34,205 nucleotides of DNA from DATBDE01 sp036270095 (GTDB lineage: Bacteria; Actinomycetota; Thermoleophilia; Solirubrobacterales; Solirubrobacteraceae), in assembly GCA_036270095.1 (NCBI GenBank), contig DATBDE010000101.1, positions 1 to 34,205 on the forward strand. The letters are read 5' to 3'. Below, piece after piece: positions 14,547 through 22,655 of the stretch. The notes under the pieces were generated by a model. The model saw only the letters and a program-made list of their open reading frames with translations. It ran no database searches and was not told the origin of the DNA. Each line of letters opens with the position of its first letter. Within the stretch, counting starts at the first letter, position 1. Position numbers and translations under genes: made by a program.

Positions 14547-17500
14547 ATGGCGGCGCCATTGGCCCGACCGAGGACGATGCCCGACGGTGATCAGCGGACG
14601 CTTGGTGGTGCAGGGGCTCACGGCCGGGACCACTTTTCCGATGCGCTGACTCCGGACCAGCGCCGGGCGGTCACGCACGGGACGGGGCCGCTGCTGGTCG
14701 TGGGCGGCGCCGGCACCGGCAAGACGCGCACGCTCGTCGCACGCTTCACCTGGCTGGTCGAGCAGGGCACGCGGCCTGAGGGCATCCTCGCCCTGACCTT
14801 CTCCAGCACCGCCGCGGACGCGCTGCGCACCCGCATCGAGGACGCCATCGACCGGTCCTACGAGGAGCTCGCGGTGACCACCGTGCACGGCCTGTGCGCC
14901 CGGCTCCTGCGCGACGAGGCCGCCGCGGCCGGGCTCGACCCGTTCGCCCAGCCGGTCACGGCGGCCGACCGCCTGGCCATGCTGCTGGACCGCATCGACG
15001 AGCTCACGCTGCGCCGCCACGACCTGCGCGGCAATCCGGCCGCGCTGCTCGCCGGCGTCATCGAGCGCATCGACCGCCTCAAGGTCGAGCTCGTCACCGC
15101 CGACGAGTACGCCGCCTGGGCGGCAGAGGAGTCGCGCTCGGCCCAGGAGCGGGAGTTCGCCGGCCTCTACCAGGCTCACGACCGCATGCTGGCCGAGCGC
15201 GGGGCCCTCGACTTCGGCGACCTCCTCATCGTGGCCTATCGGCTGCTGCGCGACGACGCCGCCGTGCGCGAGCGCTTGGCCGAGCGCTACCCGCACCTGC
15301 TCGTCGACGACTACCAAGACCTCGACCTGGCGCCCGTGCGGATCGTCGGGCTACTGGCGCAGGGCAGCGCCGTCTACACCGCCGACCCCGACCAGGCGAT
15401 CCTGCGCTTCCGCGGCGCGGCGACAACGAACCTCGAGGCGCTCGACGCGCCGGTCGTGCGCCTGGACCGCTCGTTCCGCAGCCGCCGGCGCATCCTCGAC
15501 GCGGCCCAGGCCGTGGTCGGGACCGAGCTGACCGGCGACGCCGGCGGCGAGGTGGCGTTCTGGCGCGCGACCAACGAGCGCGCCCAGGCCCAGGCCGTGG
15601 CCGCCGACATCGACCGCCGCATCGCCCGCGAGGGCCTGCGCCCCGACCAGGTGGCGGTGCTCGTGCGCTCGGTGCGCAACGAGGGCCAGGAGGTGGCGGT
15701 GGCGCTCGAGGAGCGGGCGGTCCCGTTCCGGCTCGTCGGCGCGGCAGCGTTCTTCCAGCGCGCCGAGATCCGCGACGTCCTCGCCTGGCTGCGGCTGCTC
15801 GCTGATCCGAGCGACGCGGGCGCGGTCGTGCGCGCGCTGGCGCGGCCGCCGGTCGAGCTGCGCTCGGTCGACCTGGCCCGCTGCATCCAGATCTCGCGCC
15901 GGCGCAAGCTGGACATGGTCTCCGCGCTGGTGGCGGCGACCGAGTCGCCCCAGCTGCCGCCCGAGGCGCGCGAGCGCATCCTCCACTTCCTGCGCCTGCA
16001 CAAGGCGGGCGCCGGCCAGCTCGACACCGTGCGCCCCGACCTGTTCGTGCAGCGCCTGATCGAGCGCCTGGGCCTGCGTCGCCAGCAGCTCTTCGCCGCC
16101 CAGGCCGACGTGGTCGAGCGGCTGGTCAACCTGGCCAAGCTCTCCGAGCTCGCCACGCAGTACGTGCGCCGCTCGCCCCAGGCGACCTCGCGCGAGTTCG
16201 CCCGCTACATCGCCGCCGTGGCCGAGGCCGGGCTGCAGGAGGAGGAGGCCAGCGTCCCCCGCACCGCGCCGGCAGTGCAGGTCATGACCATGCACGCGTC
16301 CAAGGGGCTCGAATTCGACGCCGTCTACGTGCTCGGGCTGCAGTCGGCGCGCATGCCCGGCGCCCGCCGCCGCACGTTCGAGCCCATTCCCGACGCGCTG
16401 CTGCACGAGGAGCTCCCGCCCGATTCGCGCGCCGCCCACCTGGACGAGATGCGCCGGCTGCTGCACGTGGCCATGACGCGGGGGCGGCGCACGCTCGTGC
16501 TCGCCTACCCCGAGCACTCCGAGGCGGGCGCGGTCCAGCAGCCCTCCCCGTTCGCGGAGGAGGTGCGCACCGCGCTGGGCGGCGTGTGGGAGCAGCGCGA
16601 GGAGGAGCTCTTCGGCCCGGCCGAGACCCTGCACGCCACCGCGCGGGCGCTGCGCGGCGAGGTGCTCGACGCGGTCTCGGCCGTGGGCGGCCGGCTGGGC
16701 GAGCTGCGGCTCGACACCGACCTCGACGTCTCCCACGCCGTCGTCCGCTACCTCGAGCTGCTCAAGCTCGGCGCGCTCATCCAGCGGCCGCCGGGCCAGA
16801 CCGTGGAGGAGACGCTGCCGGCCATCAACGCCCGCTTGGGCCAGGGCCTGTCGCCCGACCAGCGCGAGGTGTTCGAGAGCTCAACCCTGGACGACTTCCT
16901 GCTCGGCGCCGATGCCGACGAGCGCCGCCGGGCCGCGGCGCTGACGGCCCGCTCGGAGCCGTCGCTGGAGGCGTTCCTCCCCCGCCGCGGAGCCGGGCTC
17001 GTGCTTTCGGCCTCGGACGTCGAGACCTACCTGACCTGCCCGCTGAAGTACAAGTTCGCGCGCGTCTTCCGCATCCCGCAGGAGCCGACGGTCAACCAGC
17101 GCTTCGGGATCCTCGTCCACCAGGTGCTCGAGCGCTATCACGGCGACAACGACCCCACCCGCCCAACGAAAACCCTGGCCGAGCTGCTCGGCCTGCTCGA
17201 CGCGGGCTGGCGCCGCGGCGGCTTCGGCGACTCCGACGAGGAGCGGCAGCTGCGCTCCAAGGCGATCGAGGCGCTGACGCGTTACCACGAGCGCTTCAAG
17301 GCCGACCCCGCCGACCCGGTGTGGCTGGAGCGCTCCTTCGCGTTCCGCCTCGGTGACCACCTCGTGCGCGGGCGCGTGGACCGCGTCGATCGGCTGCCCG
17401 ACGGCGGCTACGAGCTCATCGACTACAAGACGGGTCGGCCCAAGACCGCGGCCCAGCTCAAGGCCGACGTGCAGCTCTCGCTCTACGCCGTGGGCGCGCG

Positions 17501-17720
17501 CGAAGCGTGGCAGCTCGAGGCCGCCCAGCAGGCCTACTACTACGTGCTCGACGACGCCAAGGTGCCGGTGGCGCGCGACGCCGAGGCGCGCGAGTGGGTG
17601 ACCGACACCGTCCTCGAGGTGGCCGACGGGATCATGTCCCAGGGGTTCGAGCCCACCCCGAGCTTCGCCGCCTGCTCGATCTGCGACTACCGCATCGTCT
17701 GTCCGGCGGCCGAGCGGTAG
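14547..17720 (+). CDS. UvrD/Rep-family helicase fused to a PD-(D/E)XK Fe-S nuclease
   Basis: A 1057-residue DNA repair/recombination motor. ATG 14547 follows GGGAGG by 5 bases; an upstream GTG (14472) has no such site. SF1 helicase motifs in order: Walker A GGAGTGKTRTL (about 53-63), Ia ALTFSSTAADAL, II VDDYQDLD, III ADPDQAILRFRGA, V MTMHASKGLEFDAVYV and VI LLHVAMTRGRRTL. The last ~250 residues are a RecB-like nuclease (PF12705 type): SASDVETYLTCPLKYKFARV, the active-site segment GRVDRVDRLPDGGYELIDYK (Asp...Asp-Tyr-Lys), and a final cysteine triad CSICDYRIVC. With the cysteine in TCPLKYKF this triad forms the four-Cys Fe-S staple of AddB/AdnAB nucleases. It resembles the mycobacterial AdnAB subunits in end resection; no second subunit is adjacent. 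Confidence 0.93.
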   Translation: MAAPLARPRTMPDGDQRTLGGAGAHGRDHFSDALTPDQRRAVTHGTGPLLVVGGAGTGKTRTLVARFTWLVEQGTRPEGILALTFSSTAADALRTRIEDAIDRSYEELAVTTVHGLCARLLRDEAAAAGLDPFAQPVTAADRLAMLLDRIDELTLRRHDLRGNPAALLAGVIERIDRLKVELVTADEYAAWAAEESRSAQEREFAGLYQAHDRMLAERGALDFGDLLIVAYRLLRDDAAVRERLAERYPHLLVDDYQDLDLAPVRIVGLLAQGSAVYTADPDQAILRFRGAATTNLEALDAPVVRLDRSFRSRRRILDAAQAVVGTELTGDAGGEVAFWRATNERAQAQAVAADIDRRIAREGLRPDQVAVLVRSVRNEGQEVAVALEERAVPFRLVGAAAFFQRAEIRDVLAWLRLLADPSDAGAVVRALARPPVELRSVDLARCIQISRRRKLDMVSALVAATESPQLPPEARERILHFLRLHKAGAGQLDTVRPDLFVQRLIERLGLRRQQLFAAQADVVERLVNLAKLSELATQYVRRSPQATSREFARYIAAVAEAGLQEEEASVPRTAPAVQVMTMHASKGLEFDAVYVLGLQSARMPGARRRTFEPIPDALLHEELPPDSRAAHLDEMRRLLHVAMTRGRRTLVLAYPEHSEAGAVQQPSPFAEEVRTALGGVWEQREEELFGPAETLHATARALRGEVLDAVSAVGGRLGELRLDTDLDVSHAVVRYLELLKLGALIQRPPGQTVEETLPAINARLGQGLSPDQREVFESSTLDDFLLGADADERRRAAALTARSEPSLEAFLPRRGAGLVLSASDVETYLTCPLKYKFARVFRIPQEPTVNQRFGILVHQVLERYHGDNDPTRPTKTLAELLGLLDAGWRRGGFGDSDEERQLRSKAIEALTRYHERFKADPADPVWLERSFAFRLGDHLVRGRVDRVDRLPDGGYELIDYKTGRPKTAAQLKADVQLSLYAVGAREAWQLEAAQQAYYYVLDDAKVPVARDAEAREWVTDTVLEVADGIMSQGFEPTPSFAACSICDYRIVCPAAER

Positions 17721-17727
17721 TTCTCGC

Positions 17728-17760
17728 GCAGCGTCACGCGCTGCTGGCCCGTCACGGGCC
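17728..17760. terminator. Paired hairpins between convergent helicase and PAC2 genes
   Basis: Two adjacent small hairpins: GCAGCG/CGCTGC (17728-17733 with 17739-17744) and GGCCCG/CGGGCC (17746-17751 with 17755-17760, loop TCA). They occupy the 61-base gap between convergent genes and could end transcription from both sides. Confidence 0.5.
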
Positions 17761-17781
17761 CATCATTCCGAACCGGGGGAG

Positions 17782-18645
17782 CTACTCGCCGCGCTGGCGC
17801 AGGAAGCGCTGGAACTCGCGGGCGAGGACGTCGCCGGAGGGGACGTCCTGCTGGGTGGGTCCGGGCTCCTCGGCCGAGGCCTGCTCGAGGCGCTCGACGA
17901 AGGCCTGTACGTCGGGGTCGGACTGCACCGCGACGTCGACCTGGCGGTCGTACTCGGAGGCCGCGGTCTCCAGGTCGCTGGCGTCGACGGTGACGCCGAC
18001 GAGGCCTTCGAGCTTGCGTACGAGCGCGAGCGCGGCCTTGGGGTTGGGTGCCGCGGCGACGTAGTGGGGCACGGTCGCCCACAGGCTCGCGGCGGGGATG
18101 CCGGCGTCCGCGCAGGCGGTGTGCAGGACGCCGGTGATCCCTGTCGGGCCCTGGTAGCCGGTGGCCTGCAGGCCAAGGCGGTCGACGAGCGTGTCGTCGG
18201 AGGCCAAGCCGGTGACCGAGGTCGGCCGCGTGTGCGGCACGTCGGCCAGGAGCGCGCCCAGGGTCACGACCATCTGCACGCCCAGCGCCTCGGCGAGGTC
18301 GACGATCGTGCGGCAGAAGCCCTTCCAGTGGTAGCTGGGCTCGTCGCCGGAGAGCAGCACGAGGTCACGCGGCGCGCGCGGCACCCGCGCCTCGTAGATC
18401 TCGACCTCGGGCCAGGTGATCTCGCGCGAGCGGCCCTCGGCGATCCGCACCTGCGGGCGCGTGGACTGAAAGTCGAAGAAGTCCTCGGGGTCGATGACGG
18501 CGAAGCGCTGCGCGCCCAGCGAGGAGCCGACGAAGGTCAGCGCCGCCGAGGCCGCGTCGCCCGCGTCGTTCCAGCCCTTGAACGCGCATACGAGAGCGGG
18601 AGCCCGTAGCCCGTCCGGCCGACGTTCCCATTGCAGGGGCTGCAC
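17782..18645 (-). CDS. PAC2 family protein (proteasome-assembly-chaperone-like)
   Basis: A 287-residue PAC2-fold protein. Family marks include LVCAFKGWNDAGDAASAAL near the N-terminus, the FFDFQSTRPQVRI segment, LLSGDEPSYHW and LADVPHTRPTSVTG. Bacterial PAC2 proteins occur mainly in actinobacteria with a Pup-proteasome system; their exact role is unsettled, and assembly or ligand binding is inferred from the eukaryotic chaperones. Residues after 230 form a charged helical tail. The start is GTG 18645 with no Shine-Dalgarno sequence; TACGGT (minus strand, 18652-18657) lies 6 bases ahead, suggesting a leaderless transcript. No pup, prc or mpa genes are in the window. Confidence 0.88.
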   Translation of the reverse strand: MQPLQWERRPDGLRAPALVCAFKGWNDAGDAASAALTFVGSSLGAQRFAVIDPEDFFDFQSTRPQVRIAEGRSREITWPEVEIYEARVPRAPRDLVLLSGDEPSYHWKGFCRTIVDLAEALGVQMVVTLGALLADVPHTRPTSVTGLASDDTLVDRLGLQATGYQGPTGITGVLHTACADAGIPAASLWATVPHYVAAAPNPKAALALVRKLEGLVGVTVDASDLETAASEYDRQVDVAVQSDPDVQAFVERLEQASAEEPGPTQQDVPSGDVLAREFQRFLRQRGE

Positions 18646-18684
18646 TCGTTCACCGTAGCGGAGTCGTGCCTCCGGACCGCGATT

Positions 18685-19065
18685 TCAGAGCGACTGGCCG
18701 ATGCCCAGCAGGTTGCCCTCGGAGTCGCGGAACCAGACCGCGCGCTCGCCGCGGCCGCCCTTGCTCGGATAGTTGCCCTCGACCACGACCGTGCCGAACT
18801 CGTCGGCGAATTCGAGCCCCCGCGCTTCGAGCTCGGCCATGGTCGCGTCGAGGTCGGCGACCGACCACCCCATCTGCGTGAACGTGCCGGGTGACGCCCC
18901 GGTCGACGAGTACAGCGCGAACTCCTTGCCGCCGCAGCGGTAGAGCAGGCCGCCCGGCCGTTCCTCCACCGGCTCGAGGCCGAGCTTGTCGGCGTAGAAG
19001 CGGCGGGCGCGCTCGAGGTCCTGCGTCGGCAAGCGCGTGGCCACGGTGCCATCGGCCAGCGACAT
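18685..19065 (-). CDS. Small VOC (glyoxalase/bleomycin-resistance-like) protein
   Basis: A 126-residue single VOC unit with the beta-alpha-beta-beta-beta pattern (VATRLPTQDLERARRFYADK, LYRCGGKEFALYSS, MGWSVADLDATMAELEARG, FRDSEGNLLGIGQ). The first metal-ligand position reads ATRLPTQD without histidine and the last strand ends LLGIG without glutamate, so canonical metal-dependent glyoxalase or dioxygenase chemistry is doubtful. ATG 19065 starts 5 bases after the GST-like stop (19071), so it is the last gene of the five-gene operon reaching back to 22412. It may be a ligand-binding or auxiliary isomerase protein. Confidence 0.82.
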   Translation of the reverse strand: MSLADGTVATRLPTQDLERARRFYADKLGLEPVEERPGGLLYRCGGKEFALYSSTGASPGTFTQMGWSVADLDATMAELEARGLEFADEFGTVVVEGNYPSKGGRGERAVWFRDSEGNLLGIGQSL

Positions 19066-19070
19066 ACCGC

Positions 19071-19760
19071 TCAGCCGCCCTTGGCCTGCGCGACGAAGCC
19101 GCGCACGTCGGCGGCCGGCTCGCTGTAGGCGTCGCCGAGCGCGGACTCGACGCGACCCATGTAGTCGCTCGCCCACTGCGGGAACGGGTAGTCGATGGCG
19201 CGCAGGAACTCGAGCGTCGCTGCCAAGCGGATGTCGGCGATGCTCACCTTGTCGCCGCCGATGAACGGCCGGCCGGCGAGGAAGAACGTGTTGTAGACCT
19301 CGAGCGGCTCGGCCAGCGCCTCCGTGGCCTCCTGCTGCGCCTTGGCCTTCATGGCGTCGTCGGCATCCTGCGCGGTGCCGACCTCGCCCGCGTACTGGGG
19401 GAAGCCGAGCGTCGGGTACGTCGCGCGCGCGACCAGCGGGTAGAGCGTGCCGATCAAGTAGAACATCGCGTTGTCGACCATGGCCCGCTCCGCGGGGTCG
19501 GTCGGGTAGAGGTCGACCAGGCCGTGCTTGTTCGACAGGTAGGCCATGATCGCGCAGCTCTCGCCCAGGGTTCCGCGCGGCAGGCCCTCGGCCTCGAGCG
19601 TCGGCGTCAGGTGGGCGGGGTACTTGGCGATGTACTCCGGCTCCAGCGTCTGGCCGTACACGTCGACCTCCTCGAAGTCGAGGCCGGCGGCGCGGACGAA
19701 GATCCGCGCGGTCAGGTTGTTCACGCTCGGGGCGAGGATGTTCAGCGTGTGTTCGGCCAT
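19071..19760 (-). CDS. Glutathione-S-transferase-like protein
   Basis: A 229-residue GST-fold protein: N-terminal thioredoxin domain (residues 5-85) with the cis-Pro segment HLTPTLEAEG and the Glu-Ser substrate-binding motif in LGESCAIMAYLSNKHG, then an all-helical C-terminal domain with FLAGRPFIGGDKVSIADI containing the conserved N-capping aspartate. The N-terminal catalytic position reads APSVNNLTARI. Most actinobacteria lack glutathione and use mycothiol, so the thiol cofactor here is an open question; isomerase or dehalogenase-type roles in aromatic catabolism are known for the fold. AGGAGGAG lies just before the ATG and overlaps the end region of the upstream VOC gene (TAG at 19769-19771), indicating translational coupling. 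Confidence 0.88.
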   Translation of the reverse strand: MAEHTLNILAPSVNNLTARIFVRAAGLDFEEVDVYGQTLEPEYIAKYPAHLTPTLEAEGLPRGTLGESCAIMAYLSNKHGLVDLYPTDPAERAMVDNAMFYLIGTLYPLVARATYPTLGFPQYAGEVGTAQDADDAMKAKAQQEATEALAEPLEVYNTFFLAGRPFIGGDKVSIADIRLAATLEFLRAIDYPFPQWASDYMGRVESALGDAYSEPAADVRGFVAQAKGG

Positions 19761-19768
19761 GGCTCCTC

Positions 19769-20356
19769 CTAGTGGGTGTACGGGTCCTTGGGGGCGCGGT
19801 CGGTGGAGAGCGACTCGCGCGATCGTGTCACCAGCGCCTCGATCGCGTCGGCCAGGTGCTCCTGGTCGATGTGGTGGTCGCCGCGCTCGGTGCGGAGCTT
19901 GTGCGCCTCGAGCAGCACCTCACCGTGGCTGAACCCGGCGGGCGGCACGAAGCGGTAGGACGAGAGCTCGATCAACAGCCCGAGCGGGTCGGTGAAGTAG
20001 ATCGAGTCCATGAAGCCGCGGTCCTTCACGCCGCTGTGGTGGATGCCGCGCTCGTCGAGGCGGACGACGGCCTGGTTGAACGTCGCCTGGGAGACCGAGA
20101 AGGCGATGTGGTGGACGGCGCCGGTGTCGGTCGAGGTGCGGGTGGAGTCGGGCTCGCGGGCCTCGTTGGTGAAGATCGTGATCAGGCGCCCGTCGCCGGG
20201 GTCGAAGTAGAGGTGGCTCTCGGACTCGCGGTCGAGGTTGGGCTGCTCGAACACGAAGGGCATGCCCAGGACGCCCTCCCAGAAGTCGATCGAGGTCTGG
20301 CGGTCGGCGCCCACGAGGGTGATGTGGTGGACGCCCTGGGTCTGGAGCTTCTTCAC
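19769..20356 (-). CDS. VOC family ring-cleaving-dioxygenase-like protein
   Basis: A 195-residue vicinal-oxygen-chelate protein with metal-ligand residues in place: histidine in GVHHITLVGAD (near residue 9), histidine in GAVHHIAFSVSQ (near 81), and glutamate in DPLGLLIELSSYRF (near 130). This 2-His-1-Glu set fits extradiol dioxygenases or related Fe/Mn enzymes. The sequence after 140 is a charged helical tail. The GTG start at 20356 overlaps the TGA stop of the ligase gene (20353-20355) as GTGA, so translation is coupled. The frame stays open far upstream without a stop, but the ligase gene covers that region. The substrate is unknown; an aromatic or quinone product of the neighbouring ligase step is a guess. 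Confidence 0.85.
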   Translation of the reverse strand: MKKLQTQGVHHITLVGADRQTSIDFWEGVLGMPFVFEQPNLDRESESHLYFDPGDGRLITIFTNEAREPDSTRTSTDTGAVHHIAFSVSQATFNQAVVRLDERGIHHSGVKDRGFMDSIYFTDPLGLLIELSSYRFVPPAGFSHGEVLLEAHKLRTERGDHHIDQEHLADAIEALVTRSRESLSTDRAPKDPYTH

Positions 20357-21642
20357 GTCGTCGGCCTCCCGTCGTCGTGCTCGACGAGCTTCGATTTGTA
20401 TTCGCTCCGCTGCAGCGTGCCCCACGGCACCAGGTCGATGCGGGTCTGCACGACGAGCGCGGCGCGCAGGCGCTCGCGGATGCTGTCGGCGAGGCGCTCG
20501 TCGGCGCGGGCGTCGCGGGCCAGCTCGACGCTGACCGGCAGCGGGGGCTCCTGCTTGACGCCCTGCGCGCGCGGGCGCACGAGGACGTGGCCGCTGACGT
20601 CGGGCGCGAAGGCGCGCACGATTTCGCGCACCGCGCTGGGGAAGACGTTGACGCCGCGGACGATGAGCATGTCGTCGGTACGGCCGATGCAGCGGATGCG
20701 CGGGCCGGTGCGGCCGCACGGGCACGGGCTCGTCTTGACGCGCACGTGGTCGCGGGTGCGGAAGCGCAGGAGCGGTGCGGCGCGGTGCCTGAGGTGGGTG
20801 AGGACAAGCTCGCCGCTGGCGCCGTCTTCGAGTGGGATTGGCCGTTGCGTCTCGGGGTCGATGAGCTCGGCGTGGACGAAGCCGCGGGCGCCGAGGTGCA
20901 TGCCGTCCTGGTGCTCGCACTCGCCCCACAGCGAGACGCCGATGTCGCCGATGCCCATGGCCTCGGTGACCTTGGCGCCCCAGCCCTCCTCGAGGGCGGC
21001 GCGGAAGGCGGGCTCGCCGCCGCCGGGCTCGCCGGCGACGAGGACGCGCTGGACGCTGGAGCTCGCGAGGTCTGCTCTTTCGGTCAGCGAGGCCGCATAC
21101 GACGGCGTGAGCACCGCGGCTTCGGGCTCGAGCAGCTCGATGGCGCGCAGCAGGCGGTCGGTATTGCCGGTGCCGACCGGGATGTGCACGAGGCCGAGGC
21201 GGTCGAAGGAGGCGAGCGCGGCGCCGGCCACGAACGGGCCGGCGTTGTAGGTGGAGACGATCCGCTGGCCCTTCTCGATGCCCGAGGCCGCGTAGCTGCG
21301 GGCCGAGCCGGTGATCCAGTTGTCGAGGTCCGACGCGGTCAGCGGGATGTAGCTCGGGGTGCCGGTGGTGCCGCTGGTCGAGTAGATGCGGACGATCTCG
21401 GAGGGGTCGGCCGCGAGGTGGTCGCCGATCGGGCGCTCGGGCGTGGCGGTCGCACGCAGCTCGCGCTTCTCGGTCAGCGGCAGGGTGGCGATGTCGGCGA
21501 GGGTCGGTTTGGTGGGCGCGTCGGCGAGCTTGGCGCGGTAGAAGGGCGAGCGCTCGCGCAGGTAGGCGAGCTGGGCCCGGAAGGCGACGTCGTCCTGGCG
21601 CTGCTGCTCCTCCCACGGGAGCGTCTCCTCGGGCGCGGTCAT
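20353..21642 (-). CDS. Phenylacetate-CoA ligase (PaaK)-like AMP-forming acyl-CoA synthetase
   Basis: A 429-residue adenylate-forming ligase of the PaaK type, shorter than fatty-acyl-CoA synthetases. Motifs: the P-loop STSGTTGTP (88-96), the adenine-binding region in MGIGDIGVSLWGECEHQDG, LLRFRTRDHVRV, and the C-terminal hinge GRTDDMLIVRGVNVFPSAV. CPCGRTGPRIRCIGR has paired cysteines seen in many PaaK proteins. It should activate an aromatic or related carboxylic acid with ATP and CoA. ATG 21642 overlaps the upstream stop (21639-21641) as ATGA. None of the paaABCDE genes is nearby, so the substrate may not be phenylacetate. Confidence 0.9.
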   Translation of the reverse strand: MTAPEETLPWEEQQRQDDVAFRAQLAYLRERSPFYRAKLADAPTKPTLADIATLPLTEKRELRATATPERPIGDHLAADPSEIVRIYSTSGTTGTPSYIPLTASDLDNWITGSARSYAASGIEKGQRIVSTYNAGPFVAGAALASFDRLGLVHIPVGTGNTDRLLRAIELLEPEAAVLTPSYAASLTERADLASSSVQRVLVAGEPGGGEPAFRAALEEGWGAKVTEAMGIGDIGVSLWGECEHQDGMHLGARGFVHAELIDPETQRPIPLEDGASGELVLTHLRHRAAPLLRFRTRDHVRVKTSPCPCGRTGPRIRCIGRTDDMLIVRGVNVFPSAVREIVRAFAPDVSGHVLVRPRAQGVKQEPPLPVSVELARDARADERLADSIRERLRAALVVQTRIDLVPWGTLQRSEYKSKLVEHDDGRPTT

Positions 21643-22412
21643 CGCTCGTACTCGATCGCGTCCTCGCCGGCGCCGGCCATGAGGAAGCCGATGGGGTTGT
21701 CGCGCTCCTCGGCGAGGTGGGCGAGCAGGCCGGCGGTGCGCGCGAGGATCGGGACGGACTTGACCGCGGCCGACGCGAAGCCGAGGTCGAGCATCACCGC
21801 AGCGATCGGCATGGAGACGTTCATGGTCAGCGGCTTGCCCCAGATGTCGTGGACGGCATCGCGGAAGGCGCGGGCGAGCTCGACGTGCGGGCCGCTGACG
21901 TGGCGCGCGTCGGCCAGTTCGAGAATGCGCTCGGCGCGCGGGTCGGTCGGGCGGTGCACGGGATGGCCGAAGCCGGGGATGGCCTGGCCGGCGTCCTTGA
22001 TCGCTTTCGCCCGGTCGTGCGCGACCTGCTCGAAGCTCTCGCCGTCGGCGACGCGCTGCTCGCCTTTTTCGAGGAGGCGCGCGCACCCCTCGGCGGTGCC
22101 GAGGATGACCGGCCCGCAGCCGAGGATCCCCGCCGCGACGGCGCCCTGCAGCGCATCCGGGTCGGCGTCGAGGGTCATCCGCGCGGCGACGTTGGTGGGC
22201 ATCATCCCGTGCTCGGCGATGGCGACCAGGAGCAGGTCGAGGAAGTAGCGCTGGTCCTCGGTGGGGCGCTCGCCGGTGAGCAGGAGGTGGAAGTACTCGG
22301 TGAAGGTCACCGAGCCCATGAGGTCGTTGAGATCGCGGCCACGTACCTCGACCCGGTCGGGATAGGCCTGGCTGATGCGGCTGACGGGGGTTCCGGGCTT
22401 ACCGATCGGCAT
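21639..22412 (-). CDS. Citrate-synthase-like protein, citryl-CoA-lyase type
   Basis: A 257-residue truncated citrate-synthase-fold protein; typical synthases have 360-430 residues. The start MPIGKPGTPVSRISQAYPDR and AEHGMMPTNVAARMT, GILGCGPVILGT and IPGFGHPVHRPTDPRAE match proteins annotated as citryl-CoA lyases. Compared with CitA elsewhere in this window, the histidine of GPLHGG is replaced (GPVILG, about 100-105) and the catalytic Glu/Asp position reads NVSMPIA (about 198-204); His68 and His150 remain. Canonical citrate synthesis is therefore unlikely; cleavage or condensation of another 3-hydroxyacyl-CoA is possible. It is the first gene of the five-gene operon. Upstream TAGCTT (minus strand, 22432-22437) could be its -10. 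An ATG 16 codons further up (22460) is less likely. Confidence 0.78.
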   Translation of the reverse strand: MPIGKPGTPVSRISQAYPDRVEVRGRDLNDLMGSVTFTEYFHLLLTGERPTEDQRYFLDLLLVAIAEHGMMPTNVAARMTLDADPDALQGAVAAGILGCGPVILGTAEGCARLLEKGEQRVADGESFEQVAHDRAKAIKDAGQAIPGFGHPVHRPTDPRAERILELADARHVSGPHVELARAFRDAVHDIWGKPLTMNVSMPIAAVMLDLGFASAAVKSVPILARTAGLLAHLAEERDNPIGFLMAGAGEDAIEYER

Positions 22413-22481
22413 GGGACGGCGGAGGGGCGCGAAGCTAGGCGCCGGGGGCCCGGCTGTCAATGCTGGCGTAGGCTCGGCGGC

Positions 22482-22574
22482 GGAGCGGCAGGGGTCTGGT
22501 GGCCCATCCGGTCTTCAAAACCGGCAGGCCCTGGCAGCCCCAGGGTTGGAAGGTTCGATTCCTTCGCCGCTCCG
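22482..22574 (+). tRNA. selC: tRNA-Sec (anticodon UCA)
   Basis: A 93-base gene with all selenocysteine-tRNA hallmarks: an 8-bp acceptor stem (GGAGCGGC 22482-22489 with GCCGCTCC 22566-22573), discriminator G 22574, an anticodon stem CCGGT/ACCGG around loop CTTCAAA with anticodon TCA at 22515-22517, a long variable arm with a 6-bp stem (CCCTGG/CCAGGG), and T-arm GAAGG-TTCGATT-CCTTC. CCA is not encoded. It inserts selenocysteine at UGA with SelA, SelB and SelD, none of which is in this window. Three partial copies of its 3' half lie downstream, marking it as an integration site. Confidence 0.96.
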
Positions 22575-22655
22575 TGGCTCTACTGCAGGCTCTTCGCGCC
22601 ATGGCCGGCACCCGCAGCCAGCGCGCCCCTGCTCGGGCCTTGTGGTACGCCGCCA

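Noticed and set aside
20357..21616. Long N-terminal extension of the VOC dioxygenase-like gene
   Set aside because: The frame stays open through the PaaK-like gene on the same strand but gives arginine/proline-rich filler; the GTGA overlap at 20353-20356 gives a normal start.
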